This document shows, one piece after another, positions 11,525 to 23,010 of a stretch of 64,000 bases of DNA. The stretch is from positions 668,501 to 732,500 of the forward strand of contig JAOTOL010001561.1 of the NCBI GenBank assembly GCA_034440575.1. Reading direction: 5' to 3'. The position numbers and the translations under genes are program-made. The notes beneath the pieces are model-generated. The model did not search any database and had not been told where the DNA came from. It worked only from the letters and a program-made list of their open reading frames with translations. Within the stretch, counting starts at the first letter, position 1; each line of letters starts with the position of its first letter. Source of the stretch: Imbricaverruca yamaguchii. Its lineage: Eukaryota; Arthropoda; Thecostraca; Neoverrucidae.

Positions 11525-11885
11525 AAATGCAGACCGTCTTTTACTGTCTGAACTTTAGCACTTTCTGGGCCGCCGACGCATGATCGTTGATGCATACGTT
11601 GCACTGTTGCACGTAGTACAAAAACGCGTTGAACTTCGCAGTCAATCGCAGGTTCATCAAAGAATGCGTAATATTCTGACACAGTAGATGGAACAGTAGC
11701 ATGAGGGAATAGAAGGATGATTTCCTCATCAGCGGTCACCAGAACCATATCTCCAGTAACAACCGAATTATTAGTTGTGGGGAACATCAGTATATTTTTA
11801 TCGTTGACACCATCAAATAGTGTGGCATGTGAACTCCCCCATAGGCAGATGGTTTGCTTCGAGGTATCGTCTGAAAATAGTAAAC
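11525..11885 (-). pseudogene. Unrecognised repeated coding fragment (segment B), copy 1
   Basis: On the minus strand a TTTTCAG acceptor-like site at about 11880-11886 is followed by a frame open for more than 110 codons. It contains CHTLFDGVND, TTNNSVVTGDMVLVTADEE and FDEPAIDCEVQ. A homologous stretch with the same acceptor-like TTTTCAG lies at 25033-25375 on the plus strand, where the frame is broken. I do not recognise the family, and no catalytic motif or membrane segment is obvious. It could be one exon of a transposase or a captured host exon. Upstream sequence 11886-11952 is also present, inverted, at 11128-11207. Confidence 0.4.
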
Positions 11886-12164
11886 TGTCGTCATTGTAAA
11901 GTTATGCATGGGTTCGAACACACGAGGGAGAGAATACAACCTATGACCCATGTATTATTTAGGCATAGTGTGGCGCCAAAAAACAATCTTGGCTTGTATG
12001 TACATAATTATACGGATGAGCGGGTAAAACGTTTGGGTATAAAAGAGTCAACAAACTAGTTTTGCTTCACACTGATCATGAAAGCGTTTCACACGATCTG
12101 AAACACCTTCTTATAGAGCGGTACCAAACGCACAAGCATAAGACAGACCAGGATCATGGCGTCA

Positions 12165-12935
12165 TGCTCTTTCGCGCCGCGAACACTCTTTCCTTCTATC
12201 TTCATTACTGAATATTTTGGATTCCAATGTGGCAAAGGTCAGGGAAAAACAACTTGTCAACACTTTGTCAATGACAGGAACTTTCCATATCTGTCCAATG
12301 GACAAATATCGCCATATTTGGTTTCAAGCTGACCTACACCATTTGCTATACAGCATGGCATCATAAATGACTGATCCTGTTGAAGGTCAGAGCAATACTA
12401 TTTTGACCCAGTGTGACATAAGTGCCTAGGGAAAGTTCAAAGCGTTCCTCCAGACGTTTTGTAACATGCTTCTTCGCGTTGTGCAAGCTCTTTTCTTCTA
12501 TCTTTATTGGTAATTATCTCCAATCCCAACATTTCAACGGTCGGCCCAAAAGACTCAGTTCCAACGGATTTGTATTTGCACGAATGTCCCTTAGATTCAC
12601 ATACAAACAAACCATATTTAGTTGCAAGTTAACACACATTATATGTTGCACTTGATGACATAATTAGTCACACATGTTTTCGGCTGCTAGATCACTTGCT
12701 AGCTTGCCGCCAGTAAATTGGGTACCTTACCCAAGATACAAACTTTGCTCCAAAAGTTGCTTTGTGTGAAGGAAAGCTTGAACCATTTCCTTCTATCTAC
12801 ATCATCAAATATTTTAAAACCCAGTATGGCAACAGGCCGTAAAAATCAAATCCCACAGACCTTTAATATATGAATGTTCTAAAACAGTCAAATCCACAAA
12901 TAAACATGCCATGCTGTGCTTGATGCTGACCCAAA
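12165..12935. repeat. Three diverged ~300-bp tandem units
   Basis: Three blocks starting near 12165, 12465 and 12755 share, in order, a TTC(C)TTCTATCTxxAT word, an AATATTTT..A(A/T)(C/T)CCA(A/G)TATGGCAA-like word, an A(A/T)A(C/T)CATATTTxGTT-like word, and a (G/C)CATG(C/G)..TTGATGAC-like end. Divergence is high, so the duplication is old. Confidence 0.5.
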
Positions 12936-12984
12936 CCACAAGTTACAAGATGACGCATTCATTTCGTATCCATGCAACGCCTAG

Positions 12985-13685
12985 TTAGGAAATTAGAGGT
13001 CGGTTTATTAGAAGCCCCCCCCCTCCCGAGACGGTGTGTGAGGATCTGATGGGAAAGACTTACCCGTCCTGTCTTGGGGGTCTTCAACCGCCCCCTCATG
13101 TTTTTCGTGGATAGTGAACGAACGGCACGCGGCAACGCGCCAAAATTTGGCATACTTTTTTCCACATCAATTTGGTATAAGGTTTCAAAATTTTGAAGTC
13201 AAGTCATCTAGGGCCAACGAGTTAGTCAAGGTCAAGTGAAGTCACCTCCAAACAAGTTCAACCAGTCGTCACCCTTTGGCGGATACAGATATGTTAATGA
13301 AACTTTCAGCGTTTGCTTATCGTTAGGGATGCAACAAAACGTACGAGAGGAATTGTATTCCTGTTTTTTGACTACATATAAATTATTGCACATATACATT
13401 TTGTTCGTTCAAATATCCCCCAAAATTAACTCCCTAGAGCCAAAAGGATAATGCAAGTCGTAAAGTCGTGAAAATATAGCCCCCTAGAGACGTCAGTGTT
13501 GGGGGAAATCGTTTTGGGGTGCAGATCCGAACCATACTCGTCGAGCGCTTTCCGATGATACCTCTTTCGTTTTCGTACCACGCTTAGTTTGGATTTTAGG
13601 GCTGGTTACTATCCCCCCCCCCCCCACCGAAACGGGGTGTGGGGATATGACCGGAAAGACGGCGAGATTTAATAGAAAGGGTTAA
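12985..13685 (+). mobile_element. TTAA-flanked MITE, copy 2, shortened
   Basis: After a right-end-like motif (CCGAGACGGTGTGTGAGGAT, about 13017-13036) comes a left end (TTACCCGTCCTGTCTTGGGG, from 13060). The body then runs to CGAGCGCTTTCCG and a right end (GAGGATATGACCGGAAAGAC-like) finishing GGGTTAA at 13679-13685. The right-end motif placed directly before the left end suggests two elements abutting or a tandem insertion. The middle third of the unit is missing relative to 16238-17084. Confidence 0.6.
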
Positions 13686-13687
13686 TA

Positions 13688-14562
<875 letters not shown>

Positions 14563-14639
14563 CCGGGGCGTCGCCATCGGGGGGCAGCGGGGCAATCGCC
14601 CCCCATCCAGCTGTGAGACTGAGGGGGGGCGCCGCCCCT

Positions 14640-15270
14640 CCTAAAATTTAAGGAGGCCCCTATCCGGAAATACACAAGAAAAAAGGTGAGCAATGAGGCC
14701 AACGGGGCACAAAACAATGCTGTCAAGGAGGCCCCAAGACTGACAACGAGGCCCCCAGGAAATATCATCAGCTCCTTATGAGAAACATAGAACAGAGATT
14801 GGTAGGAGGTCCCGAGGACGAAATGGAGGCCCCAGGGACGAAAAACAGCCCCCAGGACGAAAAGAAGGCTCCCAGGACGAAAAGGAGACACCCGGGACGA
14901 AAAGGAGGCCCCCAGGACGAAAAGGAGACCACAAGATGAAAATGAGGCCCCAGGACGAAACGGACACGTCCATGATGAAAAGGACGCCTCCAGAACGAAA
15001 AGGAGGCCCCCAGGCCGTAAAGGAGACCCCCAGGACTAACAGGAGGCCCAGGGACGAAAGGGAAACCATCAGGATGAAAAGGAGGCCCCCAGGGCGAAAA
15101 ACAGGCCCAAGGACGAAAAAGGGGCCCCCAGGACGAAAAGGAGGCTCCCAAGGACAATAACATCAGGTCCCTATAAGATACGTAGAACAGTTGGAGGAAG
15201 CCCCAGGACGAAAAGGAGGGAAGGGAGGCCCCAGAAAATGAGAGGAGGCCTAAGACGAAAAAGAAAGCCA
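14640..15270. repeat. Minisatellite GGAGGCCCCCAGGACGAAAA, ~18-22 bp units
   Basis: Roughly thirty degenerate units fill the left part of H1 copy 1. Purine bias and lack of stops give several 70-150 codon frames on both strands, all with the same periodicity, so none is called as a gene. Confidence 0.9.
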
Positions 15271-15286
15271 GTGGACATGAGATGAG

Positions 15287-15456
15287 TTGGTTGGTTGGTT
15301 ATTGGTTTTACGACACATCGACCGTTGAGTCATGCAGCGTCGCCAATCTCCCACGCCGATTGGTCGCGGGCGAAGAGTAGCGATAGGTGAGAATCGAACC
15401 CACAACCTTTCGATTGTGAGACGAGCAACTTACCCCTAGGCCACTTGTCCCCGGAT
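15287..15456 (-). mobile_element. tRNA-derived SINE, ~170 bp, with target-site duplication
   Basis: On the minus strand the element starts near GGGGACAAGTGGCCTAGGGG. The A box is TGGCCTAGGGG and the B box GGTTCGATTCT, at tRNA-like spacing, with CTCACAA in the anticodon-loop position (Val-CAC-like). The tRNA-like head is followed by a ~75 bp body and an (AACC)n tail (TTGGTTGGTTGGTT on plus, 15287-15300). Identical 10-bp flanks ATGAGATGAG at 15277-15286 and 15457-15466 are the target-site duplication. It sits inside the H1 minisatellite, so it inserted after that array formed. Confidence 0.85.
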
Positions 15457-15469
15457 ATGAGATGAGGTT

Positions 15470-16230
15470 TCGGAGACGCAAAAGCAGGCACCAAAACGGA
15501 CAAGGTGCCACTGAGATAGAAAAGGATGACCCAGAGACATGCCAGGATGCACCTACTTCGGAAGTTACGACACAAGATTGGAAATGAGACCCCATGATGA
15601 ACGAGGAGGACCATAAAATAATAGAGAAATGCCATTGAATCAGAGACATGGCTTTCAGGCGGGAAAGAAGGCTCGAAGACGGCAAAGAAGGTCCCCGGGA
15701 AATAGCAAGGCCACTGCTACAGGAAAGGTTGCCTGTAATTTTGAAGAGAAGGCACCTCGGAGAGAAGAGAAGCCCACCAGGAGATAAGAGGGCACCCTTA
15801 AGATGGGAAAAGTTCGGATCAACACCCAAAGCAGGAGGCCCTCAAGACGTGAGAGGAGGCCCCTAATTTGAAAAAGTACTCTATAAGAGAAATAGAGTTC
15901 CAGGGAAAGAGTTTGAAGGAAGTGAGAGGAGCCCTTAATATGGGAGTGGTAGCAGGCATTGAAGGATGAGAGGTTTACAAAATTGAAGATCCTCAAGACG
16001 GGTTGGCTTTTCCAGGATAAAAGAGGAGTCCCATGAGGCGAGGCAGGAGGCCCATAATTTGCCAAATAATGCTCCTGGAGCATGAGAGGAAGCACCATAT
16101 CATGTTAAATTGGGCCCAGGATGTAAGGGGAGGCACTCCAAGACGAGAGAGAAGGACCATTAAATATGGAGGAGGATAAGACACACAATGAATCGTTGAA
16201 AACTGGTAAAGAGGCTCTAGGAAATGGGAC
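15470..16230. repeat. Degenerate GC-rich minisatellite, middle part of H1
   Basis: Continuation of the AGGAGGCCCC/AAGATGGGA-type array with stronger divergence. It is interrupted at 16238 by a TTAA MITE. Confidence 0.75.
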
Positions 16231-16237
16231 GAGATAC

Positions 16238-17084
16238 TTAACCCATCCCGTCTTCAACCGCCCCCTCAGGCTTTTCGCGGATAGCGGACGAACGGCGCGC
16301 GGCAGCGCACCGAAATTTGGCATACCTTTTCCCACATCAATTTCACATGTTGATTCAAAATGTTTAGGTCATGTCGTCTAGGGTTAACGAGTTAGTCAAG
16401 CTAAAGTGAGGTCACCTCCAAAAAAGTTCAACCAGTCGTCACGCTCTAACGGATACAGATATTTTAAGGAAACTTTCAGCGTTTGCTTATCTTTGCGGAT
16501 GCAATAAATCGTACAAGCGGAATTTTTCATTTTTTTCTTTTTTGACTACATATAAATTTTGCGTATTTCCAAAATTGTAGATCAAAGACAGGATTCTGGC
16601 TAAAGTAAGCATTTTTGGTGAGGGAAGTTGACTTCCGACAACGTTTCTCGGTCTGCTCTACCCATTTGAAAAGGAAAATTTAAGAAAACTTGAGAACTCA
16701 AAATTTTGAAACATCAACAAACAAAAAAATGTTTTATTTTTCGATGGTCCGAAAAAAAATGATATACCTGGTCGATTTCGCTGTCCTGTTCTCATTCCAA
16801 ATAAATTTTGTTTTCCATATATCCCCAAAATGAACTCCCCAGAGTCAAAAGCATAATGTAAGTCGTGAAAAGTCGTGAAAATCTAGCTACCCTGGTGACG
16901 TCACTTTTGGGGGAATATTGCTTTGGAGGGTGTACCCGGACCCTACTCGCCGAGCGCTTTCCGGTGGCACCGCTTTCGTTTTCGTGCGACACTTAGTTTA
17001 GATTTTAGATAGGGGTCTTCAACCCCCCTCCCCTCCCCCCGAGACGGGGTTGGAGGATTTGACCAGAAAGACGGCGCGGGATAA
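16238..17084 (+). mobile_element. TTAA-flanked MITE, copy 3, nested in H1
   Basis: It begins TTAACCCATCCCGTCTTCAA at 16238. It runs through AAATTTGGCATACCTTTTCC, TCAGCGTTTGCTTATCTTTG and GTCGTGAAAAGTCGTGAAAA, and ends ...GACCAGAAAGACGGCGCGGG with ATAA in place of TTAA at 17081. This is the fullest + strand copy (about 850 bp). It shows the family has subterminal GC-rich inverted motifs (GTCTCGGGGG-like and CCCCCGAGACGGGG). No coding capacity. Confidence 0.75.
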
Positions 17085-17089
17085 GACGA

Positions 17090-18250
17090 CGGGAAATGAG
17101 GCCTATAATTTGCAAGAAGAAGCCCCAAAGGAATAGTAGAAGTCGTGGCGGGATACTTGACTAGCATGATATGGACCCCAAAAGATCCGGCTGGTGCCCC
17201 TGAAAACCGCGCTGAGCCTGGGAGTACCAAAATGCACGGCCGGACTATGAAAGTCACTCTATGGGCAGTACGGGTCGTTCTACAACAGTCTCATTGTCCA
17301 AAACAAATAAAGCTGGAGAAACGAAAAACAACCAGACATGGATAATCACCCTAGGGACCCAACAATGATGCCAAAAGCACCCAAAACGCATTGGACCACC
17401 AAGAAGTGTCGAGGCCGCTAAAGCTCGCGCTAAGGATCCAAGCAAAGGACGTCGGGCCCAATAGACGACATTGGCCTACAAATAGTCGCGTCGCAGCCCT
17501 GGACAATCACACTGCAGGGCCAGAAGATCGCGCTGCGCCTCAAATGCTGCTGCTGCTCCAAGCGTCAATTCTTAACCAGAATATCATTCTAGGACCAAAA
17601 AATACTCCTTTAGTGGCCGCAGTGGCATATCAAAGGGGAAATTCCCCCTCCATCCTGAGAGGGATAAGCTCTCAAGAATCGTGCTGGGGCTCGAAAACTC
17701 TCGCTGGGGCCACCAAAATTCGCGTCGGTCCACCAGCATTCGCGCAGGGGTCTTCAAATAAATATGATGGGCCCCGGAAAACTCGCTCCGAGGCCCCAAA
17801 ACATGCAACAGGAAGCCAAAAATCGCATTGGGGAAACAGCTAACAACACATCCTACAAACTCGAACCGGTCCCCCAAAATATCGCGCTCGGAACCCACAA
17901 CTCCCACCGGTAGTTCGTCGAGTCTTAACAAAATTGGCGTCTAGGGCCAAACGTGAGCACAATGCGAACACAAAACCCGAATCGGTATTCGACGAAAAAT
18001 CAAGCTGGAGCCCTTCAAAATAAGGATGGATTCTGCAAAATAAATGTCCAGGTCATGGCTCTGGAGCTCCAAACTAAGGCACAAACTCGACCCCACCTTT
18101 GTTTGTCAAGATCCGGTATGTTTTTCGGTGCCGTACGAAATTTGTGAAGGCATCCGGGAATACATTCGGTGCTACATAGCTATTTTCCTCACCCGGACTA
18201 ATTTTTTTGGGGAATCCCTCACTATTTTGGAGGGCACCAGCTTGATATTT
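17090..18250. repeat. Degenerate minisatellite AACTCGCGCTGGGGCCCCAAA, ~22-26 bp units
   Basis: Units resemble GGGGCCCCAAAATTCGCGCT. From about 18110 the reverse-complement phrasing (CGGTxTTTTTCGGxGC) takes over. The same kind of unit, mostly in reverse orientation, fills 44080-45200 in another element. Confidence 0.75.
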
Positions 18251-19580
18251 TCTGATACCAATCCGGTTTTTGTAGTATAGGTATAGTTCTAGCGGTGTGA
18301 GGTGACAATTATCAAAGAATGCCAAGAGAAAACTTTAGAACCGGGCGGGGGAATTGGAGTTGAAATTCGACGAATCAGAAACGATAGGGCTAGATTAGGC
18401 CCCTCCACGGGGTATTTCAGTTAATCACTAATTATTTGATATCGAAAGGTCTCCTTTGACAAAATAGACGTCGAAATCCAATATTTTTGGGGAGATTGGC
18501 GTAGGTGAACCACCTCCAAATTCGTTTGCCTCCTTCCCCTTGACGCAAATATAGGTATTCTACTGGTCCCTCATTTATAATTTTCACAATCATATGCTCA
18601 TGGGGCAAAGCCGACATTAAGGGAAAAATCAAACCCCACAAACATATAAAACAACATCCATGGGCCATATACAATGGGAGGAATGATGCATTTAAATACA
18701 TTTTCTGTCTACAAACCTTTTTTATGTTAGTACAGCCTGCTTGATTAGAGCTTCCCAGCTTCCATACCTTCTCAACATCAGTTACAAAACGGTACAGCAC
18801 AGCGAAAACCATGGGCATGACTTCGTGGAATTTTAAGATTTTGCATTACGTAAGAATTGCCATTGTAGCCTTGTTGCCTTGTCTGTTATGCATTGTTGTT
18901 TAATGCTTGTTCATGATAAGAACTTGTTCGCTAAGAGTTTGCTGTTTAGCTTGTGTGACAGGTGCCTTGCGGCTAGCACTAAATGTCATAAAAAATAACG
19001 AATTCCTGAGATAGCAATCAGAAAGCCAATGCCATCCTCTTCTCCTTGTCACCTTCGCGAAATTACCGCCCTTGGATTGATAAATGATCGCTTAAGCTTT
19101 GCTTAGGACATCAAGCTGGGGATAATAAATAACAATGGTGATGGATCTAGCTATATTCAGTTATACTTTGTCGACATAAAAGTGGGTTGATCAATGAGAG
19201 ATACCTGTAAGATACGCTTAGCACCAGCCCCGCCAACTCGTTGCAATCTAGAGGCCAGTAGGAAGAATCTTCTGGTCGAGAAAGCATTGAGACGTTGGTT
19301 TGTTTTGACACGTAGGCATTTATCCACATATTACTTATTTATACACTGGTGTGGCCCAGTTTTCAGCGAAAAATGATTATTGTTATTGAGTTTTGAGTAA
19401 ATGATGCACCATGCCAAGAACAAACAAGACATCAATATGAAATCATGTTTTCCATTCCCACACCAGACTCAGACCCTAAAATCCAATAGAAGGCCCTAAC
19501 ACACCGCAGGCCTCCTTTCGGGAAGCAGGAGGCCCACTTTCAGCCTTGCCCCCTGGAAGAATTTCGTGGCGACGCCACTG

Positions 19581-20343
19581 TATATATATACAAGCCCACA
19601 GATTTCGTTGAATATATTTCGAAAAGTGCCTATTCTTTCCTTGCAAAATCACTTTTTCTTTCTTTCTAAAATTTTGTTAAGAAGATTATGAAAATATTCA
19701 GAACCAGGATCGTCGGCTTTTCTTCCCCCTCAATTTGTAATTGTAATTGTAAGTATGCATGACACTTCTTTAAACAAAGAATGCAGACGCCACTTCCCAT
19801 CCCACCCTCCCCCACACAGCGGCGGATCCAGGAATTTTCATGTGGCGTGGGGAAAACTTTCCTCTCAGCCATTGGTTGAAAAGTGCGGGGGGTGCAATCG
19901 TGCTTACCTGGAGGGAGCATCTTCCCGGTCTGAGGGGCGCCACCTTTCCATAGGAAGGCATTTTCCCCCAGTCTCTCACCCTTCCCGGTATCTGCCCCTG
20001 TCCTATCCCTTGCTCAGCGCAATTTCCGGTTAGGTTCCCCGATTCAACACCTTCACTACCCATAAAAATATTCGATTGTACTCCTGAATTGTTACCTTCA
20101 CCACCCATAACACTCTCTGATGACCAAGGGATCCAGGAATTGCCATGAGGGAACTTGACTGAAGGGGCGATTTTGCTATCAGCTGCCAGTAATTACCTAA
20201 GTCAGTCTCAGCTCTTCCTAAGTGAACTGACACAGGATAAACACATTCGAGTGTTCATATATCGATATGCCTACCTGCCGGAGATGCCCCGGTTCACCCA
20301 CACAGCCCAACTCTCGCTAGCTGTTTTTCAATACTGGATGCTG
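19581..20343. other. Unassigned DNA with hAT-like terminal words
   Basis: CAGCGGCGGATCCAGGAATT at about 19817 and AAGGGATCCAGGAATTGCCA at about 20126 resemble the common hAT/MITE terminus CAGxGGCGGATCCAGG. Both point the same way and no opposite end was found, so no element is delimited. Confidence 0.35.
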
Positions 20344-21025
20344 AATCATGCATGTAGGTAAGCAGCATATGAAGGCTCCATACTTGATGGGTGGGCAAGT
20401 ACTATCGGTGACTCAACAGGAGAAAGATTTAGGTGTTATTCTAAACACAATATTGGGGGCACCAGAACAGATCGAGGGAGCCAGAAGGCACTGAGAATGC
20501 TTGTGGGAATAAATAGGAATGTATCATACAGAAGTGAGGTTTCAATTATCAGGAAGTTTTACTGTGCATATGTCAGGCCACATTTGTATCCAAGCTTGTG
20601 GCATATGTCAGGCCACATTTGTAATAGTGTATCGAAGTTTGGTCTCCTAGGAATGAAAAAGATTGTTGGCTTTTAGAGAGAGTACAAAAGGGGGCTACAT
20701 GCATGGTTAGCGGTATAAGCAACCTGGAATGTGAGGAAAGATTGGAGAAATTGAATATGTTTTCACATAGATATAGAAGGGAAGAGGAGATCTCATTGAG
20801 GTCTTTAAATTTGTCCATGGTCTGGAGAAGGGATATGTTGGGGAAATATTTGAATTGAACGGAAATGATTCAATTAGAGGTCATCAATTCAAAATTAATA
20901 TTAACCACAGCAGAACAAGGTTAAGACAACCTTTCTTTACAAACAGGGCAGTAGAGCACTGGAACCAGCCACCAGAAACCATTGTCAGTAGCAGCACATT
21001 GAATATCTTTAAAAACAGCATAGAC
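20344..21025 (+). pseudogene. CR1-like LINE fragment, copy 2 (RT C-terminal part)
   Basis: Collinear with about 214-870 of copy 1, from the KCKIMHVG-coding word to the coding end (FTN.AVEHWNQ). It carries stops and frameshifts and an internal local duplication of GGCATATGTCAGGCCACATTTG (about 20567-20620). It breaks at AACAGCATAGAC, where the next 150 bp are inverted. Confidence 0.85.
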
Positions 21026-21177
21026 ATAAAGGCATAAGACATAAAAGATCAGTGCAACTATGAGCCACAAGGGCCCTTCTTGGTTGCACTCTGTACACTC
21101 AACCAGTTCCCCACCAAATCCGTCGATCATCCCTCCCGGTAATACTGAAAAGCAAGCCCTCTATTCTTATAATGATT
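21026..21177 (-). mobile_element. Inverted 3' end of the CR1-like LINE
   Basis: This is the reverse complement of the last coding bases plus 3' UTR (about 873-1020 of copy 1, ending GTCTTATG). It joins the preceding fragment exactly where the collinear sequence would continue, so the 3' end looks inverted in place. Confidence 0.85.
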
Positions 21178-21680
21178 GTTGCAGAAAGACTTAGACGAAC
21201 TTGTGAAGTGGTCCGAAGAATGGCAAATTAAATTTAATTTCGATAAGTGCAAAATCATGCATGTAGGTAGGCAGCATGTGACGGTTCCATACTTGATGGG
21301 TGGCCAAGTACTATCGGCGACTCAACAGGAGAAGGATTTAGGTGTTATTCTAAACACAAAAGTGGGGGCATCAGAGCAGATCAAAGAAGCCAGGAAAAGC
21401 CACCGAGAATGCTTGGGGCAATATATAGGAATGTATCATACAGAAATGAGGAAGTCATCGGGAAGCTTTACTGTGCATATGTCAGGCCACATTTGGAATA
21501 CTGCAACCAAGCTTGGTCCCCTAGCTATGAAAAATATTGTTGGCTTTTAGAGAGAGTACAAAAGAGGGCTACACAAATCGTTAATGGTAAAAGCAACCTG
21601 GCATATGAGGAAATATTGAAGAAATTGAATATGTTTTCACTTATATTTTTGGATAGATATAGAAGGGTGAGATTATTTTT
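21178..21680 (+). pseudogene. CR1-like LINE fragment, copy 3
   Basis: It starts at the word GCAGAAAGACTTAGACGAAC (position about 145 of copy 1) and runs through ATQQEKDLGV- and VRPHLEYCNQAWSPSYEK-coding sequence. It stops soon after the DRYRRVR-coding word. A frameshift near 21400 splits it into two frames (21176-21550 and 21409-21726). It retains no catalytic FADD, since the fragment begins downstream of it. Confidence 0.85.
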
Positions 21681-21723
21681 TTGCATACAAGTCTTCAAAA
21701 TTCAAGTTCACAGCAGGACAAGG

Positions 21724-22219
21724 TAAACACGAGCCCTGGAGGGGGGGTGGGGCGAAATCCGCCCACCCCTCCGGTTGTTTTGCAGATAACTCCGGATTTT
21801 ACCTGCCGATACAAGCCATTGTTTGTGTACCTGCTTATAAATGACCGGCGCGTTGCTTAAAGTAAGAAAACTGAAAATCGACCGAAAAATTTCCGAGTTA
21901 GGGGTCGTTAAACTAAAAAAACGTTTCTCAGCGCCAGACCACAGATATCGGCCCTGATGAGCTTCCCGTATATTGGCAAAAAGAGTGCTCTTGGCAAAAC
22001 TAGCGACTTGTTTGAAGTATATTGTTATGCTATTTTGTTTTAAAGTCATGTCAGGTCACCGAGGTCAAGTCAGGTCAATTTTATGACGGGTTAACACACA
22101 CCCAGGAGGGTGATGGCGAAATCCGCCCACCCCTCCGATTCTTCGTACATAACTACCCATTATACCGGCCGATATACACCATTTTTTGCGTACCTGCTTA
22201 GAAATGTCCAGCGCATTGT
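21724..22219. repeat. Duplicated ~135-bp segment, spaced ~360 bp
   Basis: Both copies (21724-21862 and about 22085-22222) contain GGCGAAATCCGCCCACCCCTCCG, a GATA(A/C)A(A/C)CCATT-like word and GTACCTGCTTA(T/G)AAATG(A/T)CC. The first continues GCTTAAAGTAAG. The second is interrupted at the same TTAA by a MITE. Confidence 0.8.
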
Positions 22220-23010
22220 TTAACCCGTCCTGTCTCGGGGGATCTTCAACCGCCCCCACTCAGGTTTTTCGCAAATAGCGGACGAAAGGCGCGTGGTAGC
22301 GCGCCTAAATTTGGCATACTTTTCCCATATCAATTTGGGATGGTTATTCAATTTTTTTGTCAGGTCATCTAGGGTCAACGAGTTAGTAAAGGTCAAGTGA
22401 GGTCACCTCAGTCGTCACGCTTTAACGGATACCGATATTTTAATGACAATTTGAGGGTTTGCTTATCTTTACGGATGCAACAAATCGTACGAGTGGAATT
22501 ATTTATTTGTTTAGTTTTTGACTACATATAAATTTTTCGTTTTTGCCAACCTGTTGTTCAAATACAGGATTCTGGCTAAAGTAAACATTTTGTATTGGGG
22601 TAAGTTGACTTCCAATAACATACCTGGGCCTGCTCTACCCATTGGAGAAGGAAATCTAAGCAAACCTGAAAACTCGAAATTTTGAAATTTCAAAAAAAAT
22701 TGTGGGTGGGCCAAAAAAATTATAGCCATGGTCGATTTCGCTGTTCTTTTTTCATTCCAAATAAATTTTGTTTTTCATATATCCCCAAAATTAACTCCCC
22801 AGTGTCAAAAATATAATGTAAGTCGTGAAAAGTCGTGAAAATCTAGCCCCCTGGTGACGTCACTTTTGGGGGGAAATTCTTTTGTAGGGTGGACCCGGAC
22901 CCTACTCATCGAGCACTTTCCGATGACACCTCTTTCGTTTTCGTGCGACGCTTAGTTTGTATTTTAGAGGGGGTCTTCAACCGCCTCCCCCCCTCCCCGA
23001 GACGGGCTGG
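22220..23010 (+). mobile_element. TTAA-flanked MITE, copy 4, with paralogous empty site
   Basis: It starts TTAACCCGTCCTGTCTCGGG and is collinear with 16238-17084 through CGAGCACTTTCCGATGACAC to GAGACGGGCTGGGAGGATTT. The extreme right end is lost and replaced by GAGGATTTGTC. The left flank GCGCATTGT-TTAA corresponds to GCGCGTTGC-TTAA at 21850-21860, where no element is present. Confidence 0.8.

Larger units (their letters stand above)
14563..19580 (+). mobile_element. hAT-like non-autonomous element (family H1), copy 1, 5.0 kb
   Basis: The left end reads CCGGGGCGTCGCCATCGGGG and the right end, reverse-complemented, CAGTGGCGTCGCCACGAAAT, so short terminal inverted repeats are shared. The flanks are AATATATA on the left and TATATATA on the right, compatible with an 8-bp target-site duplication inside a TA microsatellite. 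The right 445 bp (19135-19580) recur inverted at 33773-34215, and the left about 130 bp recur inverted at 37630-37755, which defines a second copy. The interior holds GC-rich minisatellite, a SINE and a TTAA MITE, and no transposase was seen. CAGxG termini plus 8-bp duplications are hAT features. Confidence 0.8.
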
